In this document: one piece after another, positions 50,418 through 63,851 of the stretch | Layout of the letters: every line of letters begins with the position of its first letter | Position numbering within the stretch: position 1 is the first letter of the stretch | From: Desmodus rotundus | Lineage: Eukaryota > Chordata > Mammalia > Chiroptera > Phyllostomidae | Assembly (NCBI RefSeq): GCF_022682495.2 | Contig: NC_071399.1 | Location: 8,165,342 to 8,229,341 of the forward strand | DNA: 64,000 bases | Reading direction: 5' to 3' | The notes under the pieces: generated by a model | Told to the model about the DNA's origin: nothing | The model's database searches: none | Seen by the model: the letters and a program-made list of their open reading frames with translations, nothing else | Program-made: the position numbers and the translations under genes

Positions 50418-50480
50418 TGAAAAGACACCTATGCCTTTTAGCTTTGTGTATGTGCCAATTTTTTTTTCTTACAATAAGCC
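50418..50480 (+). repeat. 63-bp direct repeat, copy 1
   Basis: Begins tgaaaagacacctatgcctt and ends acaataagcc. It is nearly identical to 51626-51684, while the flanks differ completely. No known family recognised. Confidence 0.85.
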
Positions 50481-51625
50481 CGCTGTTTATGAAGTGTGCT
50501 CACCACACTGCTGGAAATGGGTCTTCCGTATTACAAAAGAAAACCAGTGACCAGGGTGTGGCTTTGGAAATGTGAAAAAGTTGTTAAAAGATTGAAAGAA
50601 AAGAAGAAGGGAAGCCCTGGGCCCCTTTTTCTTTTGGCTCTTGGGTTGGGGCTCAGCAGGAACTGGGCTCCCCCTCAGGACTCCTTGGCGTGTGTGCGAC
50701 AAGGGGTGGGGGAAGGCCTGAAAAGGTGGTCAAAAGCCCCTGGATTTGGGTCAGGAGAAGCTGGGGGCGTGTAAGTGGAGTTCATTTGTGGGGAAGGGAA
50801 TGGCCGTGAGCCCTGTGGCCAGGGCTGCTTCCCCAAAGCGGTGGGAGTATCTGTGACCGCGATCACAATATGTTTCCTTTTAACCGTATCTGAAATCTAC
50901 AGACGGCTGGCGGTTATTTATGCAAACTTTCCATAACAGTGTAACAAATAATATACTTTCTCTCTCTCTTGATTTCGTTTTTCCCCCCCTCTATCTCAGC
51001 CACATGTTTTTCTTCCTGTTTCTTGTCATTTCTTCCCCTAAACTCCTGTTCCTTCACTTTTTTCATCTGTGAGATTGTGGCTACAGCTAATTTTTCATTT
51101 TAATGTTCTCATTTCTCTCCCCCAACCCCGTCACGCACTTTTAAAACAAGTTCTTGATTTTGATTTCTTGATAACCTTTTTTTCGCATATCTTCCTACAA
51201 CAGGTCGCCAGCTATGGCTAGCTCATTCTGGAGCCGTCGTGTATTTAAAAAGTATAACCAGGGAGTTCTGGTTAACAGACTACTTGCTATGACACCCAAA
51301 TATTCAGGTTCACTAAAAATGATAATACAATCAAGTAAAAAGTGTTAAAGCCTTGCTCTGGGTTGACATAATGCCCCAAGAGCCCGCAAAGCTCTGGTTT
51401 ACCTGTGGGATCGGGACTCCTCTATTCAGCAGTAGTGCTAGAATGAAATTCTTCTCTGTGACGTCAAGGTTCAGAAACCATGACTGCGATCCTACCCCAG
51501 GGGTATGATCGTGGGTCGGGGTGAGCTGAATGGACCCTAGGTCAAGTTCCCAAAGGGAGGCGGGGTGTAGCAGGTAACTTGAACAGGGGCTTCCAAATTT
51601 CCACTTCTTGAAATTCTTGACTCTG

Positions 51626-51684
51626 TGAAAAGACACCTATGCCTTTTAGCTTCCTGTATGTGCCAATTTTTTTTACAATAAGCC
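51626..51684 (+). repeat. 59-bp direct repeat, copy 2
   Basis: Same unit as 50418-50480 with two substitutions (ttcctgta for tttgtgta) and a four-base shorter T/C tract. The two copies lie about 1.2 kb apart in the same orientation. Confidence 0.85.
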
Positions 51685-53639
51685 TATATTATTTAAAACT
51701 CAGCATACAATTTATGAAAAAGTGTTTATGAATACAATACACAGAAGAAAGGTCACGGATGTGACTGCGTGCGTCCTCTGTTTGAATCCTCCCTAGTGAG
51801 TAAGCCCTGTCTTTCTCTGCTGTGCTTCTGGGCCACTCCACCCCTGATGGGGACTGAACCCCGAAGTCCGAAGATCTCTCTTGAGTATAAAAAGCCTTAT
51901 TATTTTCTTAAAGTTGCAGATTGGCACGCGTCCTGCTTTCCAGAGCAAAGACGTCCTCCTGGTCTCAATGAAGTGCAGTCCAGAATTTTGTCATACGAGG
52001 TAGGATTCAGGGGGAAAAGGGATTAAAGGTCAGGATTGTTTCTTTCTTTAGGCCCAGAGTAAAAGCCAGCACAGGGGAGACAAATGAGTCACTTGCAGCC
52101 AGGACGAGCGGGTGCTTGATTTCTTGTTATTCTTTACTTTATTCTTAACCATTCCTCCCAAACCATTCCTCACAACTAGCTCCGTTCCCCTCCAAATCGA
52201 ATCGAGAAGCTTCAAGTACATCCTACCATGCCTTCAAGTGCAGTGCTTGTCAGTTCATATTATGGTTAGTTAATCTTTATCGTAACCTTCAATAAATATA
52301 TCTAAATCATAGACTAGAAAATATCATCCCAGAAAGGTAGTCTATTAAAGGCGATGAAGGTGCTAACTTATTTTTAAAAGTACCCTGAATACTGCTTTTC
52401 TAAATTCAGTAATTAATAATATACCCTTTGAGTAAGGCGCTGAAGTCAATAGAAAGATTATACACACATACACCTGCATGGATGGTAATACATTTGGATA
52501 TTCATTTGATGCAATAGGTGTTTTAAGCAGTAAATGTTTATTGCCTTCCTTCTGACTGTTAGGCATCTTGGTAAGTCCTGGGGACACAAAGTAAAAGTCA
52601 CGATCATTGTTTACTAGGGGGTTCAGGAAGGAATGTTATGCTTATGCCTAGAAAAGGAGCAATGCAAGCAGGGTGCAAAACGCCGAAGATAGCGTGGGAA
52701 AGTGCACCTGCCGGGTGCAGCTGCAAGTCCCAGAACTCTCCCACCTGCTCACCAGGTGTGGGATTTGGCAGCCAGCCTCCCTCATGTGACCCTGAGGCTC
52801 AGCATGCCGGCGGTTACAAAAATGGGGAAGGATTCTGCCATCCTACTTCACAACGACGCCTGTGAGGATGACGTGAGATCCATGGAAACAGCACATGCTT
52901 GGTAAGGTCCCACACCAGATTTGTGCCGTCGTGGGGGGTCGGGGAGACAGGACACTATTATGGCACCATTGCGGCACAAGTATCCTTTCAGGCAGTTGGG
53001 ATTGAAGCTGGAAACGAAATTGTGCTACAGAACATTGCAAGTGGTCATTGGAAAGTGACACACTGGAAGACTGTCACACATGATTACTACACACCTGTGG
53101 GTGTGGATGGAGCCACCGCCCACCCCTCACTTTCAATTACTGTCTTCAGTCTGGCTTTCGGCAGGAAGCCCTCTGCTGTCGGCCAACCCCCTTCGGTCAA
53201 TTTGACACTCCGTTCTTTGCTGGTCCTCCTTTTCCCATGTGTATATTGCGCTCTCCCAGTTGGACTCGGCAGCCCTTGAAGTTGGGAGGCATCTCCCCAC
53301 TGGCACCTCCCAGAAGTTGGCAGAGCGGCGGGCTCCAGGCTGGTGCTGACCAGATGTTCTCCCTGCTTATCGTTAACATGGTCACTAACTCTGACAGTCA
53401 AATCCACTTGTGGTTCTGCCGGTGGGTTTCAGAGCATCCCTCACCACATAACACACTTGTACTTGGGGAGGGAAAAAGCCAAATTATTTTGAAGACTTCT
53501 GAAACACCAGTAGTTTTGGGCTGGGTTAATACCATCCACAGTCACTAACGTGAAGGTGCTATGATCTTGCTCTATTTTATTATACTTGTGACTTGAGATG
53601 ATTAAATACCAAATTGGACTCTGAACTCAAAGTACAACT

Positions 53640-53960
53640 GTATGTATGTTGCTGCCCTGTTTAAATCCTTTCAATGGTGAAAATTACGTAAATCAGACCC
53701 AACTCTTTACGAGGATTTATAAAGTCCTTTTGTCCGGGTCCCCATGTCATCTCTCTGCCCTAACCTCACATCACTGGCCTTTCAGTGTCCCAGCCAGAAC
53801 GCTCCTCAGGCTCCCTGCGGCCACTGGACCATCCTAAAGACAAGTGGGCAGGCCTGGACCAGCCATTCCTGCTCCCCCGCCCCATCGGAGCACCCGCCCA
53901 CTGTTTGCTGACTGGCACTGCAGGAGGCTGGCCCAGCTCACCAGGCCTGGAGAAGGGGTT
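53640..53960 (+). repeat. L2-like LINE fragment
   Basis: The order tttaaatcctttcaatggtg, tgtcatctctctgccctaac and ctggcctttcagtgtcccag resembles the L2 3' region. Assigned by resemblance. Confidence 0.5.
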
Positions 53961-55269
53961 CCACTGTGGGTTCTCTTGGCCCCGACACTGACTGGTCAGA
54001 ATTGGGATGATTTCCTGTCATGGCCTAGGTCCCCCAAGATGCAGACACTGAGATTTGGTGGTGATTTCTTCAAATGGCCTTCAGGAATCAGGGAAGATGT
54101 TTCACTTTTTCCTGCTTCCTCAAACATAGTTCTAAAACACCCAACACGAAGCTATGTTACTGTCAAGCCGAGACATTCTGCACAACCAATCACATTTTCC
54201 AAGGATTAAACATCCCTCAACAATCCCTTCCTGCAATGACAGAGTCCTGTTTACGCTGAGAACCTCCCCCTCAGGTCGTCTCACGACGATGTGGACAGCG
54301 AAGGTTTCTGCTGCATAGGAACAGCGCGCTGGCCCCCTGCTCATCCACTCCCTGACTCGGGCCATTCGGGACCCTGGAGCCCTCGCTGCTGGACTCGACC
54401 TCACACTCACCCTTTAAATGTGCTTCTAGGGCAGAGAAAGCCATACCCCCAGGCAAACGTGGGAAGCAGGTGAGTTTGGCTTTGAGCCGCTTTTCTCTGT
54501 CTTTCCATTCTTTCCTACAGCCTGTCTCTCCTGCACAGGAGAAAAGCCAGTAGTTACTACTTAGTAGAAACTACGTAGAAAAGTTTTTTCCCCCCCAGAG
54601 GTCTTCGTATTATAGAAGAGCCTGCAATAGTAGGATGCCAGTGAACGTGACCTTCTGCACAGTTTCAGACGAGTCTGTTTAGGTGTCTTTCTGTCCCTTT
54701 TGCTTCAGGGGGAGGGGCTGTCCCTTAGTCATCTTTGTGTTTTCGGTTCTGACAAAGGCATAGATGTTTATCGAATGACTGAACGAGCACATGAAGAAGC
54801 GCATGCATGAGAGTGGTAGGGGATGAAGTCATCGGGGAACGGTGGCCTTCGACAAGGTCACAGATCCCTCAGAGCCACCTGGCACTCCTTCTAGTCTGTT
54901 CTGTTTTAAAGTTGGAACAGCTCCGCGAAGAGCCTGTGAAATGGAGGCCACTCTTTCAAGAGGCTTCTAAGTGGAATTGGTGGCTGTGCAGCAGATATAT
55001 GTTGGGGTATTATTATCAGTATTCCTAGGGAGGCATCATTATCCATTTTTTTTAAACAAAAACAACCGATATTTGAAAAGTGTTGGAGATAGAATGTATT
55101 TGTATATTTGGAAAATAACAAGTAAAATTAGAATGAGCTTATAATACGAATCTGTCTGGAGACCTCTAGCCTCATCTTTGAATTACTGAACCCTGGACCA
55201 CTGAGCTGTCCTGGCCTGAGAGGGTCCAACACATGTGTGGCTCCTCAGGTTTGAACGAGACAGGTGTCA

Positions 55270-55690
55270 TTTTGACGTACTGTATTTCCTTTTAATGTTT
55301 TGTGTGTTTTTGAACAAAATCGGGACCATACAGTCCAAGCTCTTGTGCGACCTGCCTTTTTCCCATAGTTACCACGAATATTTGTCCTGAAATAGTCTTC
55401 TGTCACATTACTCTAAATGGCTGCCTATTTCGAGTCTTTCCTGAACTCATTTTCTTCCTGTTCCTTATTGTTGGACATTTCTTTAAACATTTTCCTGATG
55501 TTGAAGTGTTAGGCTGCAACAAACATCCTTAAAGGAATCTGAATGTTTCCTGGAAGTAGAATTCCTAGGTCAAAAGCCCTTTGCATGTTCAAGGCTTTTA
55601 AAATATATTGTCAAATTACCCTTCACAATTTGCTGTGTCCACTTACTCTCCCTCGAGCAGTTATTAAAGGATTTATGTCCTAACCCAATT
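55270..55690. repeat. Ancient L1 fragment
   Basis: The order ttattgttggacatttcttt, ggctgcaacaaacatcctt, gtagaattcctaggtcaaaa and tattgtcaaattacccttca is typical of old L1 untranslated sequence. Orientation is not called. Confidence 0.55.
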
Positions 55691-57730
55691 AAAGGTCACT
55701 TTCATTTCGGTACTTCTGCAGCTATGACCACTCCCCTAGCATTTGCACCCAGGAGGTGGATTTTGGTGTACAATCTGTGAAATTGTTCAGCAGATCAGGC
55801 ATCACACATTTCCTCTTTAAGTTTCAGTAAAACGGATTTATGACAAAGGATTCCTTCACTGCTGCCCCTCTAAATGTATGCCATAAGAAACTGAATTAGT
55901 CATTTCTAATCATAAGCATTTTGCAAGAAAGTAACTATTTTGCTTTTATGTCTTTTTCATCTGGCTGGTCAGGAACAGTGTAGTCAAATTCAAAAATATT
56001 TCCCCTTTCTGGTTTTCAAGTCTCCAAGCACAGTGAAAGGATGAGTTGGTCTCTAGCTCGGTAGGGAAACATTTACCAAACAACCCAGAGAGTTTCGTCC
56101 TGTTTGTCTGGGTTGAATAAAAGCCTTCTGATTTGCACGAGGATGCAACCTCTCCTGTAAGATGTTTTTATTTTAGTCCACAGTGGAAGCTACATACTTG
56201 ACAGTGTTCTTTCTTATTGATGACATGTAACTCCCAAGATGCATCAGGTTTTCAGATTTATTGTTCTCCCACAATGAAGAAACTCAAGGATACTTGAACC
56301 TAGAGGAGCTTTGTAGTTGACGTCTTTCTTTCTTCAAGGTAACAGCTCTGCTGTAGTTCGGTTAGCGTGCACCCACTTATTAGTGGTATAGCTTTCTGTG
56401 CAAATGTGGTTATCAAACAAGAAGGATCTATAGCAAAGAACAGCTGCTCCAAATCACAAACTATTCATAAATAACTCCCCCCCTACAGCGAGGCCCTCCA
56501 TTCTCAAGTTATAACAGTCAGCAGAAAATCAAAACCCCATAGGATGATAAATAGTTTAAAAACTATTTCTCCCTAGTGTTTTCAATGTCTTGTAACGCAG
56601 CACACTTTCACTGAACCAGAAATTGTATGTAATAAAAAAATATTGGGGAAAAATGTTTAGATTCTCATTGAATTCTAGAACTTAGAAGGAATGTTCTCGT
56701 TTCACTGCGAAAGGTTAATAGCTGAGCATATGTCAAAAGCTTCAATAAAATGAGAGTTTTTGGTCTCGTGCCCCCAATAAACAGTTACAATTTTTAACAC
56801 ATAAAAGCTGGAGACCTTTTTTTCCTAATTTAAAATAACAGTCAAATAAATTTCTTGGCAATAAGAAAATTATTGCTTTTTAAAAGCCCTATAAATATTT
56901 CATTTTGGGGGGTCATCGAAAAGAAAAGACTGCATCTTTCAGCTGCCTTTTGACTTAAAACCATCTTTTCTGTATACACAGGGAACAGATGCTGTTCTTC
57001 CTGGTAATTATGCTGACATCCTTTCTTGATTTGAATAATCTGTTTATACATTATATTGACCATCCTCCTAGAGGCACTCTGAACTTGAAGTCCCCTTCTG
57101 TACAGAAAGAAATCAAGAATTTCCCCAAGACCTATTGAGATTAACAAGAACTCTACATGATCAACCACGACTGTGGGAAAGTCATGGTTGGTTCCAGACT
57201 GTGATTTTCTACTTGAACTGCTTGTTTCTTCTAGAGGTTAATTGAACATCAGCCTTTCATATAGGAGACTCTTTTCAAACTAGCAGTAATCACCCCTGTC
57301 TACAGGACAGCATCTCAGTTAGAGAGAGACTTTGCTCTAACTCTAGCTGACCAATGTCTCGGAAGTCCTTGAACTTGTATCTGTTCAAATATATGCACAA
57401 AGCAAGGAATGTGAGCTTGTGTTTCAGCCTGAGTCTTCCCTGATACAGATGGGGCTTGTGCTTATCTGGATGGAGGTCCTGAGGACTCCCACCTTGACAT
57501 TGCAGTGAAAATTTTCCCTCCAGTCTCTAAATTCTCTCATCTGGCACAGTAAATTGGAAAGGTCTGCTGTTCCTTTTGGTGTGTTTATAGAGCGCCCCCA
57601 TGTTAGATTAACATCCAGAAATCATCTCTTCCCTGGTGTAGCAGAAGCAGATGATGAGCCCCAGATGTTGCTGCAAGACTGTCATTCCCAGACATAATAG
57701 ATTCCACAGGAAAACCAGCCATAAAGAGCT

Positions 57731-57900
57731 GTGAACTCTCTTTTTCTCTCCTTTGCTTTTTCCCCTCCCTCCTATCATTCCTCCCTCTTCTCTATTCTCT
57801 CTCCTTCCCTTTTCTTTCTTCTTCTCCCTCTTCCCCCTCCTCCTTCTCCTTCTCCTTCTTCCTCAGTTTCTTCCTCTCTCTGTCTCTCTCTTGAGCACAA
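57731..57900 (+). repeat. Polypyrimidine tract
   Basis: About 170 bases almost entirely of C and T (TCC, TTC and CT units). Open frames on both strands here are compositional artefacts. Confidence 0.9.
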
Positions 57901-59838
57901 CTTTTTCTTTTTTTCTGAAAGATTCAGAAGGCTTGCAGGTTGACTAATAACCTCACAGTATGGCATAACTTGCCCACATTTCAGTCACTACAACTGGCAC
58001 TGAGGGCTAAAAGACATTTGCTTGGCTGGAGACATTTCAGATACGGCAAACTTGGACATTACACAGGAAGGTGGAGGGGACTGGGATGAACAGCCCTCTA
58101 GGCAGTGGCCTGCTGGCCCTGTCTCTAGCCTTCCTCCCCACTGAGCTTCCTGCAATTCTGTTTTGGAGGGAAGAGCTGCAGTTGATTCCTTCCTACGTGC
58201 TTTATCCCTTGTTGCCTTAAAATCCTGGGGAAAGCTAACAGAGCTTCCTAGAAAATTCCAAAAAGTCTTCAGCTGCCTTAGGGAATATGAACTTAGCAAT
58301 AATTGTACCTCCCTCATTTCTCCAGGACTACGTTAGGCACTGTTCACAGGTTAGAGATGGTGACTTTCGAGATGCATTCATCACCCTAATGTCATACATG
58401 AGGGGTCCGAGAGCCACGAGAGCACGTGGTCCTCACTCACGATACAAAGGTATTTTAAGATTGCGAACCCAGGCTGCAAATCCAGACCTTTCTAACGCTA
58501 AAGCCCAGGTGCAGTGGCTGTCGGTAGGAAGTTCTCCCGGCACAGCTGACTTCAGGTGGTCAGCAGATGTTGCTGAACCCAAAAAGTTGGGAAGAGATGT
58601 GCACAGCCGCCCATCTGTGGGGGCTGCAGATTTGGGCTACAGCACAAGGACTCTCGGGGAAGAACGTGAATAGGGACGGAGACCAGCGGCAGGCCTTTCT
58701 TGTGGTTACGGAGTTTACAAAATGCTTTTCTAACTGTGAGCCTGTTTCTTTTCTTGCTCTCAAGCTTCATCCACCTGGGATGGGCCTGAGTTTATTTTTC
58801 TCAACTTAAAGCATTTCCTAAACTAACGTGGAAACCAGAGAGGAGAGCAAGGGCTACGCTAGAGCGCCTTTCTGTGTTGCCTCCCCTGGAGTAGACTTGC
58901 TTTGTAATCTTACAAACCTGTGGACACTGCTGTCCGTTCTGTGCTTTCCCATCTGACGGTGGGAGTATGAATGGTGGCTGGGGTTCGTTCACACCCATAA
59001 CTGGGTGTGACCCAGTGAGGAATCAGGACTCCAAGGGAGAAGGCAGGAGCTTACCAAGATCCGCCCCACCCCCCCTCTTTCAGCTCACCAACCCATGCTC
59101 ACCTAGTAAATTGTAGCCTGTTGGGCAGAAGGTAAATTAAGACTTTTGACTCCCTTTCTGCTAGTAAAAGTCAGTGGTATTTCAGGGCTTGGTAAGTCTG
59201 AGCCAGCCCCTTGTTCCAGCCCTGCCATCCACTCTGCTTTACCGTGGGTGTACCTACAGAAGTCCTCTATGTGTTCAGTACCAGTCAATAGGGATCTTAC
59301 CTAACTTACCGCTTTGAGTTCTTTTGGTCATACCATATGGATAGGATAAGGTCCTTGGCATCCACTACTGGACTCGGAGGTCAGTTGTCTTGTCCAATGC
59401 CTTGTGGCTGGAAAACAGCAGAGCCAGGAGTCAAACACCAGCCAATCTCACCCCAAAGCCCAGATCTCTCAGCGATGCCACACTGCCTTGGGCGCATTTA
59501 CGTGAACAGAAAGCCTCTCATTTTGCATTCTATTTATATGACTGAGTCGGTTACAGAGATCATGATTCCGCTGTCTTTGGTGTGTAGCGAGCCAAACCAG
59601 GCTCACAAAGGTCCTACTAGAACCACAATCTTGCTCACAGGAGATAGACTTCAGGGCAAGATAAACTCCACAAGCATGCTGAGCTCGTTTTCACGGTGCC
59701 AAGCCATGAGGAAGTTCCTTTCTAAAATAATATTTAACTTTTTTCTGTTTATAGAAGTAATGCACAGTGGAAACATGTCTAGGAAAATATAAGAAAGAAA
59801 ATAAAAACCACTTATAATGTTACCATGATGGAATGTGT

Positions 59839-60172
59839 ACCGCATTTTGCCGTCTGTAATGCACACTTTTTTTGCCCACATTTCTGAGGGAAAAATAAGG
59901 ATGCACATTGTACATGGATAGGACTAGTTCTGTATCTATATAAATGTTTTTAATACTTTTATTTATTCTTATGCATTAAAAGTGTAACTATAGAGAGCAG
60001 TAATGGTATCTGTATGCAAAATAATACCCCGGAATATGATCCTAGGTCTTACAAAGCAAATACCTGAATATAAATAAGTAAATAATTGAATTAAAAAATT
60101 AAAACAAAAGATTTGTTTCCTGACAGCTTGGGCCCAAAATGTGGGTGTGCATTACACACAGCAACATATGGG
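59839..60172. mobile_element. Unnamed TIR element, copy 2 (about 334 bp)
   Basis: Same family and orientation as 16200-16514. It shares the terminus accgcattttgccgt, the block ggaaaaataaggatgcaca, the internal gtatctatataaatgttttt and the right-hand gggtgtgcattacacac. It carries a short extra stretch (near 60045-60075) and a more eroded right end (gcaacatatggg). No coding sequence. Confidence 0.72.
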
Positions 60173-61479
60173 TGGTTTTCATTTTACAATTAGATGCACA
60201 ATTATGCATCTATATATCTATATGTGTATGTAGTTATATGTAACTATATATAGTATGTACATAAAATGTATATATATTTTAACAGAATCAGGCTGATACA
60301 CATACACAGGTGTAGACTGTTTTTAACCATGACATTGTCTCCGACCATATGGCCCCCTGCTCGCCCTCCATGGCTCCATGCCGGGCCTTCCCAGGCCGTG
60401 TCCCCTTTCAGATGCAGTGCTGCCCGAGGGGAGGACTTCTTCCCCCGGCATTCAGGGCTGCTCCAAAGTGGGGCCACAATGACCGCAGCAGGCCACTTTG
60501 GGCGGTGCTGCCATGTGGCTCTGGGCCATCGAAACGTGGTGGGGGTTGTCTTCCTCTCCAGTCTATTGGTTGCTGGGAATTTGCCTGAAGCCACGGGGAT
60601 GGGCGAGGCTGTGGAGTGGCCACGGCAAGCATGTGGGTGTGTGAGCTCCGTGCTTGTGGCCCTCGTTTATACCCTCAGGAATTGTCAGGCACCGGCCTGC
60701 AGATATCGTCATTCCGTAATGGATGAGCACTTCTTGGAGTTTCCAATTTTATGGCCAAGTGGATCAGGGGACACCCAGGTCATGAATGGTGAGTACCAAG
60801 TGTCTGGTTGCCTGGTGGCCCGTGGTCCATTGTCTCCTCCAGGATCCAGCAGCAAATCAGGAGCTGTTACCCTCACAGGGAGAAGAGCTCTTTGTCGGAG
60901 GCCTAGTTTCACTCGTGGATCTTAAGACCCTTCACTTTTGGTGACCCGTCGAAGCTGACTCTAGGCTCTGAGCAGCCTCTAGTTGTGCGTGGGTCCTTCA
61001 AGCTCCGATGCGTTTCTGGAGTCATGAGCTTCTAGCAACAGCACTTGCTGCCCCGGTCCCTGGTTGGCACGAGGGCTTCTCCTGGCTCCGCGTCGCACCC
61101 ACAAGCAGCAGCTGCCCATCACCACGTGTGTTTCCATCGTACTACTGTTAAGTTTTTCTATATTTTTCAGCTTATTTTCACAAATTATCAAAGTCAAGAT
61201 TGCGCATTATGCTCTGAGTTCCCCAATATAAAATGAGGAAATGAGCTCCTATTTCCCGTTTTCAAGAAGAACTTCTTGACTGAGGATGAAAATATTATGC
61301 CACAATTATATTACCCAAAATGTCTATAATTTCATTTCTTCTGGTGTATAACATGACCAAAAAGTCTAAGTTCAGTTTGATTTTTGTTCACTTTCGAAGG
61401 AAACTCTCCTTTATAACTAAATATGCTTGGAATTGTATTGTGTATTGGAAGGCTTTTACAAATATTTTTGTCCTTAAAA

Positions 61480-62000
61480 CATATTTTAAACTTTCAAAAA
61501 GTCCTAAGAATAAGATTAGTACAAAGAACACCCATATACACTATACCTAGATCCACCTATCACCAATATTTGATCTTAGTTGTCTTTGTTCTAGCTCTCT
61601 CGTCATAGACACACACACACACCACTTTTTTCTGAACTATTTGACGGTAAGTTATGTACCCTTTACCTCTAAATACTTCAGTGTGAATTTCCAAAGACTA
61701 GAGAGTGTTTATTTTCAACTTCAGTACATTTAACTTTGGAAAAAAGACTTTTTATCGAGCCTAACCATCCATATTTCAATTTTGTCAGTTGAGCCAATAA
61801 TGTCCCTTTTATTGTGTGCAGGTGGTTTTATTGTTATAAATGCATAATTATTGTTCACTACAGAGTCACAGGGTCACTTGATGCAAATCTTTTTCCACGG
61901 ATTCATTTGTTCTTTTATTGAAGCGGGTTCTTTAAATGTAGACACTTCTATTTTTCAACTCAGAAATTATCCTGTATTATATATTTAATTTTCACACCCC
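61480..62000. repeat. Ancient L1 (L1ME-like) fragment
   Basis: The order gtacaaagaacacccatata, cacctatcaccaatattt, tctgaactatttgacggtaa and cctctaaatacttcagtgtg matches an old L1 untranslated region. A short (CA)n lies inside at 61608-61623. Confidence 0.6.
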
Positions 62001-62625
62001 CATTCCCTCTAGTCTCTCTTCCCCAAACCATTATTTGTTGGATGGAGGACCTAAAGTATTATGTCTCTTAGTTTCTTACTATTTCTTTCATACTATCTCT
62101 TGGTCAATGAGTTTTGTTGTCGAGATTTCCTTGACTCCATCTTTCAATTACCCAACTGATGTATTTCATCTTGGCTTTCATAGTCTTAATTTGTAAGACA
62201 AAAATTCATGCCCATTCCTTTATTAAAACATCCTCCTTTCATTTTATAGATACGATGTATTTATTCAAATTCTTTGAGAATGCCAGAATTTTGTGTTTAC
62301 TTGGTTCTTTCCTATTTTCTCCCTTCTCCCTTCTTCTAGGATCATATTATTTCTGTCTATTATGAACTTTCTTGCTTATATTTTGTATTTCCCAGATTGC
62401 CCATTAATATTTAAGAGTAGGAGTGTGGAGGTGGATGGAGCTCTGCGTGTTTGGGTAAGGTTTTGTGTTTAGGACTAGCAGGCCGCCATTGTGCTGCGAA
62501 TCCACGAAAAGCCAGAATGTGGACGTCTTTGAGGGGACGTGGCTATTTAATTTTCTGAAAAAGAAACATCTGATTCATCAGCTTTCGAATGCCCAGGTAA
62601 TAGCGTTCTATGCGGTAAGCTAGGG

Positions 62626-62888
62626 CAGCCATTTTCAACCCGTGTGCCGCAAGAATTTTTAAAATGTGTGACACCTGACTATTTAGTCAGGGGCACTGAC
62701 CTCTTTTCCCTTATATCGTCAAATTAAAAAATGACAACAGCCAACACACCAGCAGCCATCCACTATGAATGAATCCAAATTACACCTATTTTTTTATCAG
62801 ATTGGCAAAAAATATATTTTTGGTGTGCCATGGAATTTTAATAACTAGAGTATGTGTGCCGTGAGATGAAAAAAGCACAAAATCGTTG
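62626..62888 (+). mobile_element. hAT-like non-autonomous element
   Basis: It opens cagccattttcaacccgtgt, then gactatttagtcaggggcac, and closes gtgtgccgtgagatgaaaaa followed by a diverged inverted end. The flanking octamers agctaggg (62618-62625) and ggctatgg (62889-62896) match at six of eight positions, an eroded hAT-style duplication. Non-coding. Confidence 0.6.
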
Positions 62889-63810
62889 GGCTATGGATTG
62901 CTTAATTTAGTTACCTTTAATGAATTCACTTATTTTTTGCAAGTTTCACTCCCCATTTTGCCAGGCTGAAGTCTCCAGTTCCTAAGCTCCGAGAAGTCCT
63001 GCAGGGCGGCCACCTCTCCCTGCGACCAGATGCCCCTTGGCCAGCTCGGTGCTGCTCTGTCCCCGCCTCCTCGCGCGGTTCATCCATCACTTCTGCACTG
63101 GCTTTCTGCCTTATGGAATCTTGCCGAAATCACTCATCTGCATATAGACACTCTCTTATCTCCTTGACATTGTAGGTTAATATATTTTTTAATCTTTTAT
63201 TGTCCTTACATTACAGGGTATCTCAATTGAAAGCCCATTATTTTTTCTTTGCTATGGACTTAACCTCTCAGTGTGTTAATTTTTCTCAACTGCAAAATGA
63301 TCGTTTCTCAAGTCACTTAGAACTTTAAAGTTCTGTTATAAATCTCTCCCCTCCTTGGGAGATGACCTTAAACCTCAAAAGCCTGAGGTTCACCCATTTT
63401 CAAGTCTCCTCAGACTTAATGTTGAGTGAGTAACTTTTTTTTTTCCCCCTGAAGGGACTGATTTATTTTTACCTGCTATGGTATCTCCGTGGAGTGGCTT
63501 TGCAGAAGCACTGAGCATTATCCAACAGCCCCTCCCTCACCGGGGCCAGCCTGCAGAGAGTCGCTCTCGTGAAAAGTACCTTGGATGCTCCTGAGGACCG
63601 GCAGACAGGCGTGCTGGCCCTAGTGACTTGCACCTCAGGGCGGGCGTTCAAAACGCCTCTGATTTTCCCTGTCTGTGGCATCTCCGTATTAGCAGCATGT
63701 CTCAATTTTCAGTCCTATGAGTCTGTTATATTTGGTTTCTGCTGTTCTGGTCAAAGACTATCATTTGGAAGTTGCCTTTGGCATTCTCCCCAAGTTTTTT
63801 TTGTTTGTTT

Positions 63811-63851
63811 GTTCTTCTTCTTCTTCTTCTTTTTTTTTTTTTTTTTTTTTT
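63811..63851 (+). repeat. (TTC)n followed by T22
   Basis: Six TTC units run into 22 consecutive T. No adjoining retroelement body is recognised on either side. Confidence 0.9.

Noticed and set aside
57731..57966. Arg/Glu- and Ser/Leu-rich ORFs
   Set aside because: Direct readings of the polypyrimidine tract on both strands.
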